Positions 44,301-56,564 of a DNA stretch of 64,000 nt are shown here, one piece after another. The notes below the pieces were generated by a model, which had not been told where the DNA came from, searched no databases, and saw only the letters and a list, made by a program, of their open reading frames with translations. This stretch comes from Diatrype stigma. Its lineage: Eukaryota > Ascomycota > Sordariomycetes > Xylariales > Diatrypaceae. A program made the position numbers and the translations under genes. Location of the stretch: contig JAKJXP020000003.1 in NCBI GenBank assembly GCA_022225965.2, forward strand, positions 186,001 through 250,000, in the 5' to 3' direction. Within the stretch, counting starts at the first letter, position 1. Every line of letters begins with the position of its first letter.

Positions 44301-47068
44301 ATGTGAATTGAGGCCATTACATGTATCGTCATCAAGGGCCTAAGTACTCAGCATCGGGTTGCTCGCTTCTTCGCATTCACCACGAACACCCGAATCCCAC
44401 CGATCATGTCTTTCACGGACGCACGATCATTAACACCTAACTAGGGATTATCGTGAGATTGGCTACGCTGGTATATGAGCCCTGAAGATGTGGCTCAGCT
44501 CAGGTAGCAGCCACGATTCTGTTCTCTTGTACTTACTGGGTATACCATAGACTAATAGTACGTAGACTACCTACCTAGGTAGGTAGGTAGTATAACGGCA
44601 TGTCATCTTGCATGATTTTGGTAGCGGAGTTAACACTTTAAGTCCGCCTCACCACAACAATGCCAACGTCTTCAAGGTGGTGCAACTCCAACTAATCCTG
44701 CCTGTGTCGTCATCGATGCCGACTCGTAACCGAATGGCTACCTAAAATGACTTGAGAACAGAAAGAGCCGCGCCCGAGACGACCCATTCGGTTCTTCACT
44801 ACCGTCGCATCTCACCCTGCCTTGCCCTGCCTTGCCTTGGCTCAACACCTGCAGGCCAGGCGCCGAATCCCGTTCCCGTCGGAACCCCTTACCTCGCTGT
44901 CATTTGATGCGCAAAAGATGTTCCGTTTCCACCCCAAAAAGCTCATTGGCTTCATGCATCAGGGTGGCATTGGGACTTTGGTATCGTGCATATCGTGATC
45001 TACCGGCACATAACTAACCTCCGCCCTGTAGGGTAGCGGGTGCTTTATAAGCGCCATTCCAAGCACACCGTGCATACGTAAACTGCTTTGCTGTCGACTG
45101 GTTCTATAGGTCATAATCTCCTCCGTATTCGTATTGTAACGCAGCCGTTGACGATGAGTCATGTCGGCGTAGAATGGGACGTAGCCTTGCAGCAACATGC
45201 GTATAGTAGCAAGTGCATGTGTTGCGGGTATGGCTTTTCGGTCTCTCCCTGGCGTCATGTCGTCGACCTTGAAGTTTGGTTTGAATACAGACATAGAGAT
45301 TATACCACTACCATGTAGACCCCTTGTTATACTCTACGTAGTTACGTACTACAAATATATAGTCGGTACTTCGTACATAGTAGATCTTGTATATGTACCA
45401 TAATTACGCTATCACCTGCCTGGTTTTCGAGCTGAACGGCTAGGCTATAGGTACCTCTTAGTCAACAACGATTACGTATGTAACGCAGGGCTGAGCCAAA
45501 ACCTACAGCATTCAACATCGGAGCGTTACTGAATTCTAAGAACGTTGAATCCAGAGACATGCGCCAGTGGCCCTGGGCTGGCTGAGACACTACAAATAAC
45601 CTGAAGCTATCAGATGCTATCAAGGCAGCTGCAAGGATGCGATCAAGGAGGGGCTTGAACGCTGCTCCCACCTATGAAGGGTGCTGAAGACTCGGCCTAT
45701 GGGGCCCCAGCTGCAGCCATGACTCTTCCACATCCCAGCATATCCCAGCACACCCCAGCACACCCCTACAACCTGCTATTGCCTGCCCCCATACCACCTA
45801 GCTCCAACGCTGTAGCGCCATATGCTACCCATGCCTACATACCTAGGTGGGCTGCTATGTATGTACATACATACATGCTAGTACGGCACGGGGACCGCCC
45901 CATAATTCTCCCTCTGGCATGTCTTCTCGTTGGTCGCAGGGAGTTAATCGTCAGACTCCCCCCTCAAGTTCCTGATCCATAGTGCCATTCGGCCCATTCC
46001 TCAGTGCTATAGTTCGCAGTCAACGTCTGGCCGGCTCCTGAGAGCTTCTCTTCCAGTTGCTTGTCCTCTCGACTGCCAACTCTCTCCCCCTCCCCCTCCC
46101 TCTCTCTCTTCTGAACGATCGCGTATATTCCAATTGTACTCAGTCGCATCTCGAATCTTTTGCTGTATTTATCCACGATTTTAAACTACGATCGACCTTT
46201 ACAGTAGACTTCGAGTGTCGGCCGAGTTAAGCTTGTATTGGATCAAAGAAGCGTAGCTCCGCCGCCCTATCTATCTTCTCACCTGCCGGTCGCGCATTTC
46301 TGTCTCTGCGATTCTTTGCGAATTATAAGCTTCAACCGATCATCTTTCCATAGCAAGTGAAAAGCGAACAAGCACTTGCGTCATTACGGCCGCCGTTCGC
46401 ATATATCAGATAATGGGATAAAGGCAACGGGTATACTAGTTGTACTACTATACTGAATAGGAATTACGCCCAGCAGCACCGTCGCAACGTTCCCTGGTCG
46501 ATAGAAAATACAACGTGCTCAGTCCGGAGAGACATCCGGGAGTTTTATCGTTCGCCGAAGCGAGACCTATAGTTTCAACAACGGCACAGCACGATCGCCT
46601 GGAATTTAAGCTTGACTTAAGACAACGGGCCATATATTGCATTGTAAAGGATACGGTAAAAGGTGAAGGGTGAAGGGATCGCATAAAGGTATGCGAACAT
46701 AAGGAGGGGTGTTATATATCACTCTCCTGGAGCCACGTATTCCATTGTCAAGCACCGCAAAGGGAGCCGCATTGCGACTTCAGTCCTAAGGGTTTCTGCA
46801 GGGGCCTTCTATCTCCGAACCGCTGGATTCCCAAGCAGACAGCGCCCGGTTCTCGACAGCCGATCTCGGGTTTCCGATTGGCTTCTCCTATTTGCCCCTT
46901 TGCTTACAGAGTAGCCACTCCGGAAGTGGCCCTGTACCGACTCGTCCAGGCGGCCTGTCTTATAACATTCGACTTTCCTAAGTCCGGCATACGTTCTTCT
47001 TACCAAAGCGAGCACCCAATTCTCCGTCAACTCAGACTGTCTTAAATTCTAGACACGCGCTTGTCGAT
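41398..47068. other. 5.7-kb gene-poor region
   Basis: No credible coding unit in any frame; all open frames are under about 110 codons and lack splice partners or family motifs. Simple repeats: acctacctaggtaggtaggtag near 44570, cccagcata/cacc units near 45735-45770, gtatgtacatacatacatgc near 45857, and ctctcccc runs near 46080. The last kilobase is probably a long 5' regulatory/UTR region of the zinc-cluster gene. Confidence 0.5.
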
Positions 47069-49911
47069 ATGACCCCCACCCCTCCTTCTGCTACTACGTC
47101 CTCCTCGGGCCACTCGCCCGAGGAGCAGTTTCGGGTGGTCAGGCGCAGAAATAGGGTGCCGCTTAGCTGTCATCCATGCCGGACGAGAAAGTAGGTCATT
47201 GTCATACCATCTCAATATTACACACACCTACACGGCCAAGCCTAGGCTCAGTATGGCGTTGATGGTAGCATCTCTTATGCTAACCCGGCTTGCAGGCTGA
47301 AATGTAATAGGGGGCATCCAAGTTGTGAGAATTGTATCAAGCGTGGTGACACACAATCATGCGTATACTCTACTCCAACAAATCGGAGGAAAAACCAAAG
47401 TAGTGCTGGAGCTTCTGCGACTCCTGATGATATGCAGAATCGTATTGACCGTCTGGAAGGTTTAGTGTTAAGTCTTATGCACGGCGGTGCCAACATCGAT
47501 GCGTCCTCGGTTGCGGCAGCAGCCGCTACTGCCGCCACAAACCCTGCCACCGGGGGGACCTCTAGTACTGACAGCTCTTCATTTGCTAAAATCGATTTAG
47601 ACGAAGACGGTACCATGAGAGATGACGGCGAAGACGGTAGCGATACTGACGATGGCTTAGCCACCTCCGTAGGTGTGCTTAAGCTCGATGCAGACAAAGG
47701 GAAATCCATGTATATCGGCCAGGAGCATTGGCATACCCTGTTGTCCGACATTAGTGAAGTGAAGAACTTCTTCCTATCGCACCAGAAAGATCTTGAGTCA
47801 AGCTATCAGAAAGTTATGTCATCAAAACCTGCAACTGCTCGGGATTCTCCGATATTTTTGCTGTCTGCTCCACCCGCCAGTGAAGTGGAATTAAGAGCAG
47901 AATTACCCTCCAAGTCTGCGATAATGACATTGGTCTCGAGATACTTCAACTCGCTCGACACGGCTGCCAGCATCATACACGGCCCGACGTTCCAACAGCA
48001 GCTACGGAGTCACTGGCAAAACCCATCAAAGTCGTCAATGATGTGGATAGGTCTCCTCTACGGAACACTATGCTTGGCGATGCTGAGTTACCACAAAGTG
48101 GGAGATGAGCCACCGGAGTGGAAAGGGAGGTCTCTTGAATTAGCTGCCGAGTATCGCTTACGAACAGTGCAATGCCTGGTGGTTGCGGACTATACCAAAC
48201 CTGTCGAGTACACGGTGGAAACTCTTCTATTATATCTGTTTGGAGAATACTCCTCTCGTTGGGATGCCGATCTGGGTTTGTGGCTCATCACCTCGATAAT
48301 CACGAGGATTGCTATGCGTCAAGGCTATCATCGAGACGCCCGGTGGTTTCCCTCAATCACACCCTTTCAAGGTGTAAGTTACCTCCTAAGCACAAAATGC
48401 AGGTACTAGCCGTGGCCGGTCTCTAATATTTTGTGTCGTCCTTGTAGGAAATGAGAAGGCGAGCATGGGCCCTTATACGGATGGCAGATGTCACATTCTC
48501 CTACCAGGTAAGAACCGGTGTACATCCTATTGAATTCAGGCTGTTGACAGTGTTTAAGGTATCTCTACCAACTATGATCTACGATCACGATACAGACACC
48601 GAAACGCCTCATAACCTCTTGGACGACGAATTCGGACAGGATACGAAAGTATTACCTCCATCTAGACCAATCATAGAACCGACCCCTATCGCATATCAAA
48701 TCACCAAGACCAGGATAAGTATAGAATTTGGGAAAATCTTGCAAACAGTCACTCGAGTTGGGCAGCCCGTGTCGTACGATGAGATCTTACTCCGTGATGC
48801 AAAACTTCGTGAGGTTTTGGACGAGTTTCCACCCCACCTCAAGATGCAACCCCTTGAGGGCTCACATGACCCTATAACTCTGATAATCGCGAGGCTAAAC
48901 CTCAATATCTTGTACAATAAGATCATGTGCATCTTACACAGGAAACACATGATCCAGGCACGGTCGAATCCACGCTACGCTCACTCACGTCGCAGTGCCA
49001 TCGAGGCGTCGCTAGAAACCTTGAACCATTTCAGGAAGGTTTATCAGGAATGCCAGCCTGACGGTCGCCTCCGTACGATGAAATGGTATGTGCAGTCGAC
49101 GTCCCGGGACACCTTGCTCCCAACCATGCTCGTGATCCTGGATCTCCATCACGACATAGCAGCCGCCCGTTCCAGCCGACGTCAGGATTCGCAAACGATG
49201 TATTTCTGGACACCGGAGCAGCGCCAGGATATGATTGACGTCCTGGTCTCGGCCAAGGATATATGGAAGTCCATCTCGGGAGACTCGGTAGAGGCTTACA
49301 AGGCTTCGAATATCATCGAGATCATGTTGGAGAAGATCAAGAACCCAGATCCAACGCTGCCACCGCAACCGCTAGAAACATCAAGCAGGCCGGAAAGTCT
49401 ATTCGGCAACTATGGCGAGGTAACCCCGTTGCAGCCCGAGGAATCAGCCGCGATGACTTTAGGCATGCTCTCCGGCGGAAGCAACTTCCAATCACCCGGC
49501 GGCACATCGTACCCGGCCTTTGACGTCGGCCCCAGTCCTGCATTCACACCAGATCTCCCGGCTGATACCACGAATACCATGAATAACGGTGGCACTGGCA
49601 ACAATCCCGCCTCGCCGTTCTCGATGTTTACGAACCTATCCGGTAGTATGGCAGTTGACCAGAACATTGACTGGGTATGTAAATCCCCAGCCCGCTAGCA
49701 GGTATTGCAATGGGCTGCAAACTAATACGCGATGACAATACAGGATGCAATCGACAACTTTGCGAACAACACCACCAACTGGGGGATCGACCAAACGGCG
49801 TGGGGCTTCTTCGCACCTGAACAGCAGCAGGGGCAAACGCAACAGGATTCCTCCGCCGATGAGTCTTTCTCGTTCATGACAACCGAGACACCGGGGAAAC
49901 CGCCTGGCTAA
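47069..49911 (+). CDS. Zn2Cys6 transcription factor with fungal-specific TF domain
   Basis: Exons 47069-47190, 47296-48373, 48448-48507, 48559-49674 and 49744-49911; 847 residues. Nuclear DNA-binding regulator. The binuclear zinc cluster is formed only after the first splice: Cys34, 37, 44, 51, 54 and 63 (C-x2-C-x6-C-x6-C-x2-C-x8-C), preceded by a basic RRRNRV and followed by a linker and a short coiled coil (DDMQNRIDRLEGLVLSLMHG). The middle homology region includes LVSRYFNSLDTAASIIHGPT and ITPFQGEMRRRAWALIRMAD. The 51-nt third intron is in frame and ends in AAG; removing it gives FSYQVSLPTMI, as the family needs. The C-terminal tail is Asn/Gln/Ser-rich, a plausible activation region. Target genes are unknown; the long empty upstream region suggests complex control. 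Confidence 0.92.
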
Positions 49912-51655
49912 GGAGCCGGGTGGCCGCAGGGTGTTTGTAACAACATTGTGTTATACGTTGTTCATAGGGAAAGGAATGAAAGAAAGAAAGGATCCCCGCG
50001 GCATTCGATTCTAACCAGAGGAAGGGGTAGCGTCATCATGACCATACCGTGAGGCGTGAGGATACGGACAAATCAGTTCGGCTCCCTATCTACAACAGAG
50101 GGATGCGTCATCCGTAATTGCACCGCAGTAGCCTGCCTACCTACCACTGAAGGTCTCCAGTTCGTCTGCGATGCAGGAAAAGAAGAGGCCTGCGCAAGCC
50201 AGGTCCCAATGGAGTGGGAGCGTTTTGGGTGAGGGGGGAAGGGGTTGAGAGCGCAAGGGCATGCATGATGATGGACATGAGAATGAAGTGTTCGATGTCT
50301 AGCACCTCGAACAGGGGTGGTAACTACGTAGCTTGTAGCAGAGCGGGTGCACGGCTAGGTATTAACAATATGATGAGATGAATAAGATCATAGTCCATGT
50401 ATAAGCTCAGCCGGAGTATGGGCTTAGGGGAGGCGAAAATACAAATACACTCTTCTCTCGACGACTTGCCAGCCATGTATGTCATCGCATCATAATGATC
50501 AGATTTTCATGGTCGGCCGCAAAATGCATCTCGATCTCGCTGCTACTATTTAATTATACCCTAGACGTGTTGTGCCCGATACGATAACGACTCAGCTATT
50601 GAAGTACTACTACTGCCCTCCTGTCCTGAACACACCCACCCCTTACCGGGTTAAGAGAGGCCAATCGTTAGTTTCACTTCTTCATTCTTTGGTCCATTCA
50701 TTCTGTAGTTCAGAAGGCCCATGTCAAAGTCTACTGCATGGTATTACGATACGATCTATATATAGACTCTCCATGATAATGTACAAGTTGATTAAACTTG
50801 CAGTTAGATCCGGGTCTTTCTTTCTCTTTGGATTAATAGATAAATGGTGGTGTCCGAGGGGATAATTACTTTAGGCAATTTAAGTATATCGCAGCACATA
50901 GTTACAATGATCAGGCGAGCAACGTCATATCATGCTTCGCATCCCTTCATTGACTCGATCATCCAGTTTCTATTTTCGCCCTCCGAGAATCTTATCTCGG
51001 TAATCGAAGACTTCGTTGATTAGTTTCACTATCAAGGTTTCTGTGATGAGCCGTGGCGCAATCCATGAGGTATTTATTCTCTTAAAGCAGCGCCTACATA
51101 CGGCGTCGGGGCCGAACAGTTTTGCCTCATGTGCGCAATAACTTCACCTCGACATGTCACGTGGTAGACATATGTGTGTGCGGACACCAGATCAAGAACG
51201 CTCGTGGTATGCGAGAAGCGTAATTTATATACAGGTTTCAAGTTACAAGACTTAGACAAAAGTTGTACTATCGACGGAAGACAAGATCCACAATATGTTA
51301 CTGTGACTACAAGAGCAGCCAAGCAAGACAACCGGGGGCCAAATCAAGGTAGAAGGTATAATCGGTATTTTGATAACCTGGCCCAACAAGACATGACATG
51401 ATAGCATCGTGCGTGCGTGTGTGCGGTTGTAATTCGTCTCTTCGTGTAAGGTAACGTCTAAAAGAAAACCAAAAAGTCAAAAGATCAAGTTGTGGCTCTA
51501 AACAGTTGCTTCGCGTTCGTAGAAGCGAGCAAGCGGGACTGTTGTTGCCATCCATCCCGGTATATCCATTTGCCGCAAAAAGTCGGCACTCAACGATCTA
51601 TCGCGACGGACAACGCAGGGAAGGTGTCGAGGATGGTAGTAATAGTGAGGAATCC
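49912..51655. other. Convergent intergenic 49.9-51.7 kb
   Basis: 3' regions of two convergent genes; only short chance frames (50572-50865, 51174-51401). Confidence 0.5.
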
Positions 51656-52300
51656 TCAAATCTTAATGCCCAATGCCGCCTTAGCACCCTTCCAGAGCGC
51701 GTCCCGGGTATCCGTGTCGGTAGTTTTGACGCACGTCGTGAGGTAGTCCACCCAGGCAGCGTCAGTGGCGTCTCCGAGGGCCTGAAGGTACCTGGGTTCG
51801 CATTGCGTGGTGAGAAACCAGGCGGCGGAGCCGAAGTTGTACTTGTCGTCAGTGACGAGGGCGAGCAGCTGGTTCTTCTGGTCGTCGGAGGCGGACCCGT
51901 CAGCGGGCAGGCCAAGGGCCGCGACCTTGTCCTTGAGCTCCGGGAAGGAGTTGGCGTATTGTACGTTGAAGTCATATGACTGCATGTTGGCCGTGCCTTG
52001 GCCGGGCGTCCTGCTCGACTTGTTCACCTTGTCCTTGTACGAGGTCGACTCGAAGGCTGACAACGCGACTATAGCCGCGACGGCGCCGTTCGAAGTCACC
52101 CCATACTTAATCAGCGAATCGAGAATGTGAGGCGCCACCTGCACGTTGGTCCGGCACTCGCTGTTGCTGCTCGTGTCCGCGCACGTCGTTGACGCCGGCG
52201 CGACCTTCGCTATCAGGTCCGCCACTCTGTCGGCGTCTGAGCTGACAGCTGTGCCGGCTAGAAGGAAGGTCGTGATGGCGGTGGCAATTTGGTACTTCAT
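51656..52300 (-). CDS. Small secreted lysozyme-like fungal protein
   Basis: Single exon, 214 residues from the ATG at 52300; the frame is open 64 codons further but without coding character. Residues 1 to about 20 are a signal peptide (KYQIATAITTFLLAGTAVSS). Conserved features of a widespread fungal secreted family are visible: C..SECRTNVQVAPHIL, AAIVALSAFES (Glu in a helix, the position expected for a lysozyme-like fold), PGQGTANMQSYDFNVQYANS, then FGSAAWFLTTQC and WVDYLTTCV. Four Cys could form two disulfides. The lysozyme-like assignment is my inference from the AFES..PGQGTxNMQ pattern; catalytic activity is not shown. Confidence 0.75.
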   Translation of the reverse strand: MKYQIATAITTFLLAGTAVSSDADRVADLIAKVAPASTTCADTSSNSECRTNVQVAPHILDSLIKYGVTSNGAVAAIVALSAFESTSYKDKVNKSSRTPGQGTANMQSYDFNVQYANSFPELKDKVAALGLPADGSASDDQKNQLLALVTDDKYNFGSAAWFLTTQCEPRYLQALGDATDAAWVDYLTTCVKTTDTDTRDALWKGAKAALGIKI

Positions 52301-54342
52301 GTTGGCGTTTGTGTTGTTGGTTCTTTGTCTGTGTATGTACGGTGGGTATGTGGGTGTCTCTACGAATGGCAGAGAAAAGAGAGGGTGCGTTGCTTGATAT
52401 AGGTAATATCTGGAAACGAGAGCTTGCTCCACTGAATGAGGCTTAGGGAGTCTGTGTGCTGATCTTGAGGGAAAGTGGCAGGACCGTGTCAAACGGGGTA
52501 ACCTTTGTTGTAAAAGTAGAATGAATGATATCTGATTTATAGATTGAAGGGTTGGGAAAGTGGGTATTGGGGCCGGAAGGCTTCAGCTGCGGGCTGATCT
52601 TTATACTAGGCTGTGCGTTCTTAGTTCGATGACTTGGGGAACGTCATGCAAGGACAAGGGTCGTTTTGGACAAGAATGCCCTTGTACGAGTCCACGAAGC
52701 AAAGAGTGATCGACTCAAAGGAGTAAACCAAGAGGTTGGAGAGAGTAAGCTGACATACACAAAGACAAAAAGGCAAAAAATGCTTTCAGGCCCGAGAGAA
52801 AATGGAAATGAGGCTCGTGACAGTCGGTGAGGCAGAAGGGTTGGACAAGGGGGGGTGGGTGAATGAAAGAAATTATATTAATGACAAGCGTTGAACCGAC
52901 TAGACGGAATGTTCCCTACCCTGGCAATTGTCATTACTACCTGGATTTATGACTGGTCAACTGAGTATCACAATGACTGGAATGGCTGGCTGTACGGCGT
53001 GTGAAGTACGCACAAAGCAACGGCCTTCACTGGCTCTCCAGAATCTTTGACTCCATATCCATAGTCCATAGCCTGGTTGCCTCACATGGCTATATGGGTC
53101 AACGCGGCCGCTTCACTGGCTCCCCTATTTCTGCTTGTTTCCGTTCTCAATAGCGGATCGACAAAGGAACAACACCAACAACAAGGCCCCTGCGTGCTAG
53201 TCCTCTTGAATCAGAAGTGAGAGATGCGTTGGTTGGTCGGTTGTCGGTCTGGACAACCGGACTGCTCCAAACCCAGTGGCATTGTCCATGAGTGGGGGCT
53301 TGGGGCCCTCTCTACCACCCGAATTGCGCGACTTGCCCATCTACAGTATAATAACCTGGATGTAAGGCTGAGCCAATCATGGCCGGCGGCTGGCCTGACC
53401 ACCTACCCGATTGAAACAGCCCAACTCGAAACCTCTGCTTAGGTAACTCGCAGTTACATCCATGGATGCAAGTGGTGTTCTGGTTTTCCTTTGTTATATT
53501 GTTTCATCTTCGGTAGGGCCGCTTTGCCTCCCGCGGGAAGGGAACGATTGGCCAAGACTGGACCGATTAGGAAGCTGACTAGGTGCCCCTGAATACGAAT
53601 GGCCTTCTAGGGAGACACGAGGAGCAACCCCTCTTCTGTTCATGAGGACCTCACCTGTCGAGGGGGTTATACGAAAAGTACGCAAAGCAAAAGCCATGTA
53701 TGTAGGTTGCAGAAAATAGAATAAGGCACAGCTGGGCAGGATTGCAGTGAGCTTTGTAGGTATGATTTAGGGACTTTCGTAATGTGTAGAGCAGGAGAAG
53801 AAACCCGCACCTACATATGTGTGTATGTACTTTACGAGGGTCTAGAGCATTGACCAAGTCTGCCACGTGGAGTGGACCCTAACGAGATGGCATTCGGTGG
53901 GTGGAGGAACCTGCGACCGAGGCCTTTGCTTTGGCCTTTGATAAGATTCCAGTGCAGCCCTGGAGCCAGGCAGGCACGAGGTGGCACCTGGCAGGAATCG
54001 CTGGATAGCTACGGGCTGCATGGATGGCTGGTGGAAGGTAGGAAAGGTGGGGTCGAACTCTTAGCTGGAGCTCGATTTGATGATGATCCATTGGAGCAAC
54101 CGATCGTGCCTGTTCGCTCTTCTCAGACGAGATTCACTTCCAACCTGCCAGGCCTGACGTGGAAGCTCGGTAGCTGCCTGACGACTCGTACATTCCCCTT
54201 GATTCGTCCGTACCTCATATGGTTGTGTGTTTCTCTACGTAACGTCGCCTCTGCGTAGCCTGCAGCGTTGAAGACCACGTCGTCGTGAGATCGAGCCGAG
54301 CGCCGCAGGACAGCACTGCAGCTGTCGCTACCCATCCTCGAG
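52301..54342. other. 2-kb divergent intergenic region
   Basis: Separates divergently transcribed genes. Frames at 53494-53697 (minus) and 53872-54258 (plus) have no family resemblance; the second could be LSM8 leader sequence. Confidence 0.45.
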
Positions 54343-54836
54343 ATGTCGAACCTTCATAACTACGTTGACAGTAAGTTGACAGTCTCCACCCTTGTTGCCT
54401 ATGTCTGTCCTCGCGCAGAGGTTGCACCTGTGCTCTCGTGCCCATTCTCTGCCATTGTATAATCCAGAGCTCACGACAGCGGTTCTGACAGCCCGCTAGA
54501 GAAGGTGTTGATCATCACGGCCGATTCGCGAACCCTGGTGGGCAAGCTCCTAAGCTGTGACCAGATGACCAACCTGGTAAGTAGCCAAGGCCCCAGCTAC
54601 TACTGTCCAACTTGCGGAGCTAACACGCCGCTTCCCTCCAGGTACTCGGCCAGACAATCGAACGTGTGATTCGCGATCCCGACGACGACGAGGATTCGGA
54701 AGAGGTCCAGCTCGGTCTATACCTAGTCCGAGGTGACAATGTTTGCCTTGTAGGGCTGGTGGACGAGCCGTTGGACGAAAGCATCAACTGGAAGCGGGTC
54801 AAGGGTTCAGCCATCGGAGGTGTCAAGCATATATAA
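54343..54836 (+). CDS. LSM8: U6 snRNA-associated Sm-like protein LSm8
   Basis: Exons 54343-54370, 54500-54576 and 54642-54836, 99 residues. LSm8 defines the nuclear LSm2-8 ring that binds the 3' oligo-U of U6 snRNA. Sm1 motif: YVDKKVLIITADSRTLVGKL, then ..CDQMTNLVL; Sm2 motif: LGLYLVRGDNVCLVGLVDE. The N-terminus MSNLHNYVD is typical of LSm8. An acidic insertion (DPDDDEDSEE) sits between the two motifs, where the yeast protein is short. Intron 1 (129 bp) interrupts after only nine codons and has a CTGAC branch with a TAG acceptor; intron 2 is 65 bp. Convergent with the nucleoside hydrolase, with 268 bp between stop codons. Confidence 0.95.
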
Positions 54837-55104
54837 GAAAGGGGGGGACTATAGGGCTCGTCTGACAACTCTTGGCACCGACATCTGATATTACGAATTG
54901 GCATATACGGGCGTTGGGGACAGGTGAGGAGTGATTTGTGTTTCCTTCCTCAGAGGTTTAGGTGTTACTTCATAGGGTACGCGCATCGTCGACTAAAGAT
55001 ACCACATTTGCATCCTGCTGACATGCTTCATTGTCATGGATTCGTGGATTCATGGGTTCATGGATTTCCTACTGTCTATCCAATTTATGACGCTCTTGTT
55101 TACC

Positions 55105-56564
55105 TCATCCAAACAGCCGCTTCATCAAGAAAGACGCAAATGTGTCGGGACCCGGGCTGTCAACGAACCGGTTGATCCTGTTGCCCCTCTTCACACTCAG
55201 CCATCCGAACTCGTCTCCGGGCACTTCATCCAACCCTATGTTCTTAGGCCGTACCCTCCCTCGGCGGTCCTTGACGGTCATTCCGTGCGTCCACTGGCCG
55301 GACGTCTCCACTCGGATATCCTCGGGCGCGTCCTTGTGTAGCTGCCACCTCGGGTGAGTTGGGTTAAGTGTGTACCAGACCGTGAGCGGATCGTGCAGCG
55401 AGAGGCCTGGCTCCATTTCATCCCCAACCATCGACACGATCTGGCGGAAGATGCCGGTCATGAATGTGTTGATCCAGGTAGCCAGCGGACTTCCGACCGC
55501 GAGCTGCGCCTCTATGGTCTTCATGAAATAGTTCATATTCAGGAGGTGTGGTGTCGTGATGTCGAGTGGCATGAGCTTCAGGTCCAGCTGTTTCGAGAGC
55601 TTCTCCGGGTATGGCGAAAGCGTTGCCTTGTCCTTTGGGATGGGCGGCATCGTCGACGATGGGGTGGGCGAGGTAAGAGCAAAGACCCGGGCGGTGGCCA
55701 CGGCATCGGCGTATGTGTTGAACTCGGCAACTGGGGTGATGTTGCCTTCCACATCGACAGCACCGCCCATGACCACCACCTCTTTCACTCGGAGGAACGT
55801 CTCGGGATCCTCGGCCGCAGCCATAGCAAGGTTTGTTAGGGGCCCAACAGCACAGATAGTGATAGTATCCGGGGGCTCCTCTCTTAAGATGCGGAGAATC
55901 TCTTGGTGCGCTGGCGTCTTGGACGGCGTAAAGTATCTATAAAAAGCAGGGTCCTCTTCCGCAGCTGGTAAGCCATCCTTGAATAACGCCTTCCACGTAT
56001 CAGCAGGTGAAAGGTGTGGATGCTAGGTACCATTTGTCAGCCATTGTATTCTATCTGATCCGGGCATGATCCATACTCACAGCCTCGTGGACGCCATGCA
56101 AACCATCAGCGCCATCTAGAAATCAACAATTAGCCACCTCCCCTGTAGCCCGTACCGGACGGTTCATGGTACTCACGGAACCCATCCTCCATCAGTAGCT
56201 CTTCTTCGAGAGCATGCTCTGGGCCCACAGCAACAATGGGCTTGTAGCTCCGCAGCACCTCGAAGCCCAGCGGCTTTCCCTGGGTCTCACGCCACTCCAT
56301 CTCCTTGTCCAAGACATGGAACAAGCCAACGACGTTCCGCAGACAGCTCTCTACCTTGACGTTCCCGTACGTCACGGATATCATGACCAGCTCCAGCTCG
56401 TCGGGCCGGGAGGCCAGAGCCAGGAGGAGGGCCAGCACATCGTCGGCGCCTATAGGATGCTAGGTTAGCAGGCGTTCCTGTAGACCTTGTTACGTGATCG
56501 TTTTCCTTATCTACTTCAGCTTACCCGGATCCGTATCAATGATGACCTTGCTCTTCGGTGCCAT
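55105..56564 (-). CDS. Inosine/uridine-preferring nucleoside hydrolase
   Basis: Exons on the minus strand: 56525-56564, 56177-56449, 56081-56115 and 55105-56022; 421 residues, all junctions in phase with consensus sites (GTAAGC, GTGAGT, GTGAGT donors; TAG acceptors). It hydrolyses the N-glycosidic bond of nucleosides for base salvage (Urh1-like). The N-terminus IIDTDPGADDVLALL is the DxDxGxDD calcium and ribose site, completed only after intron 1. HGADGLHGVHEA, CAVGPLTNLAMA and VVVMGGAV are further family signatures, and PGLSLHDPLTVWYTLNP carries the C-terminal His-Asp. Fungal-type insertions make it longer than the 310-340 residues of bacterial enzymes. Probably cytosolic. Base preference cannot be decided. 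Confidence 0.93.

Noticed and set aside
53494..53697. 67-codon minus-strand frame as a small gene
   Set aside because: No signal peptide, no Cys pattern and no family resemblance; indistinguishable from chance.
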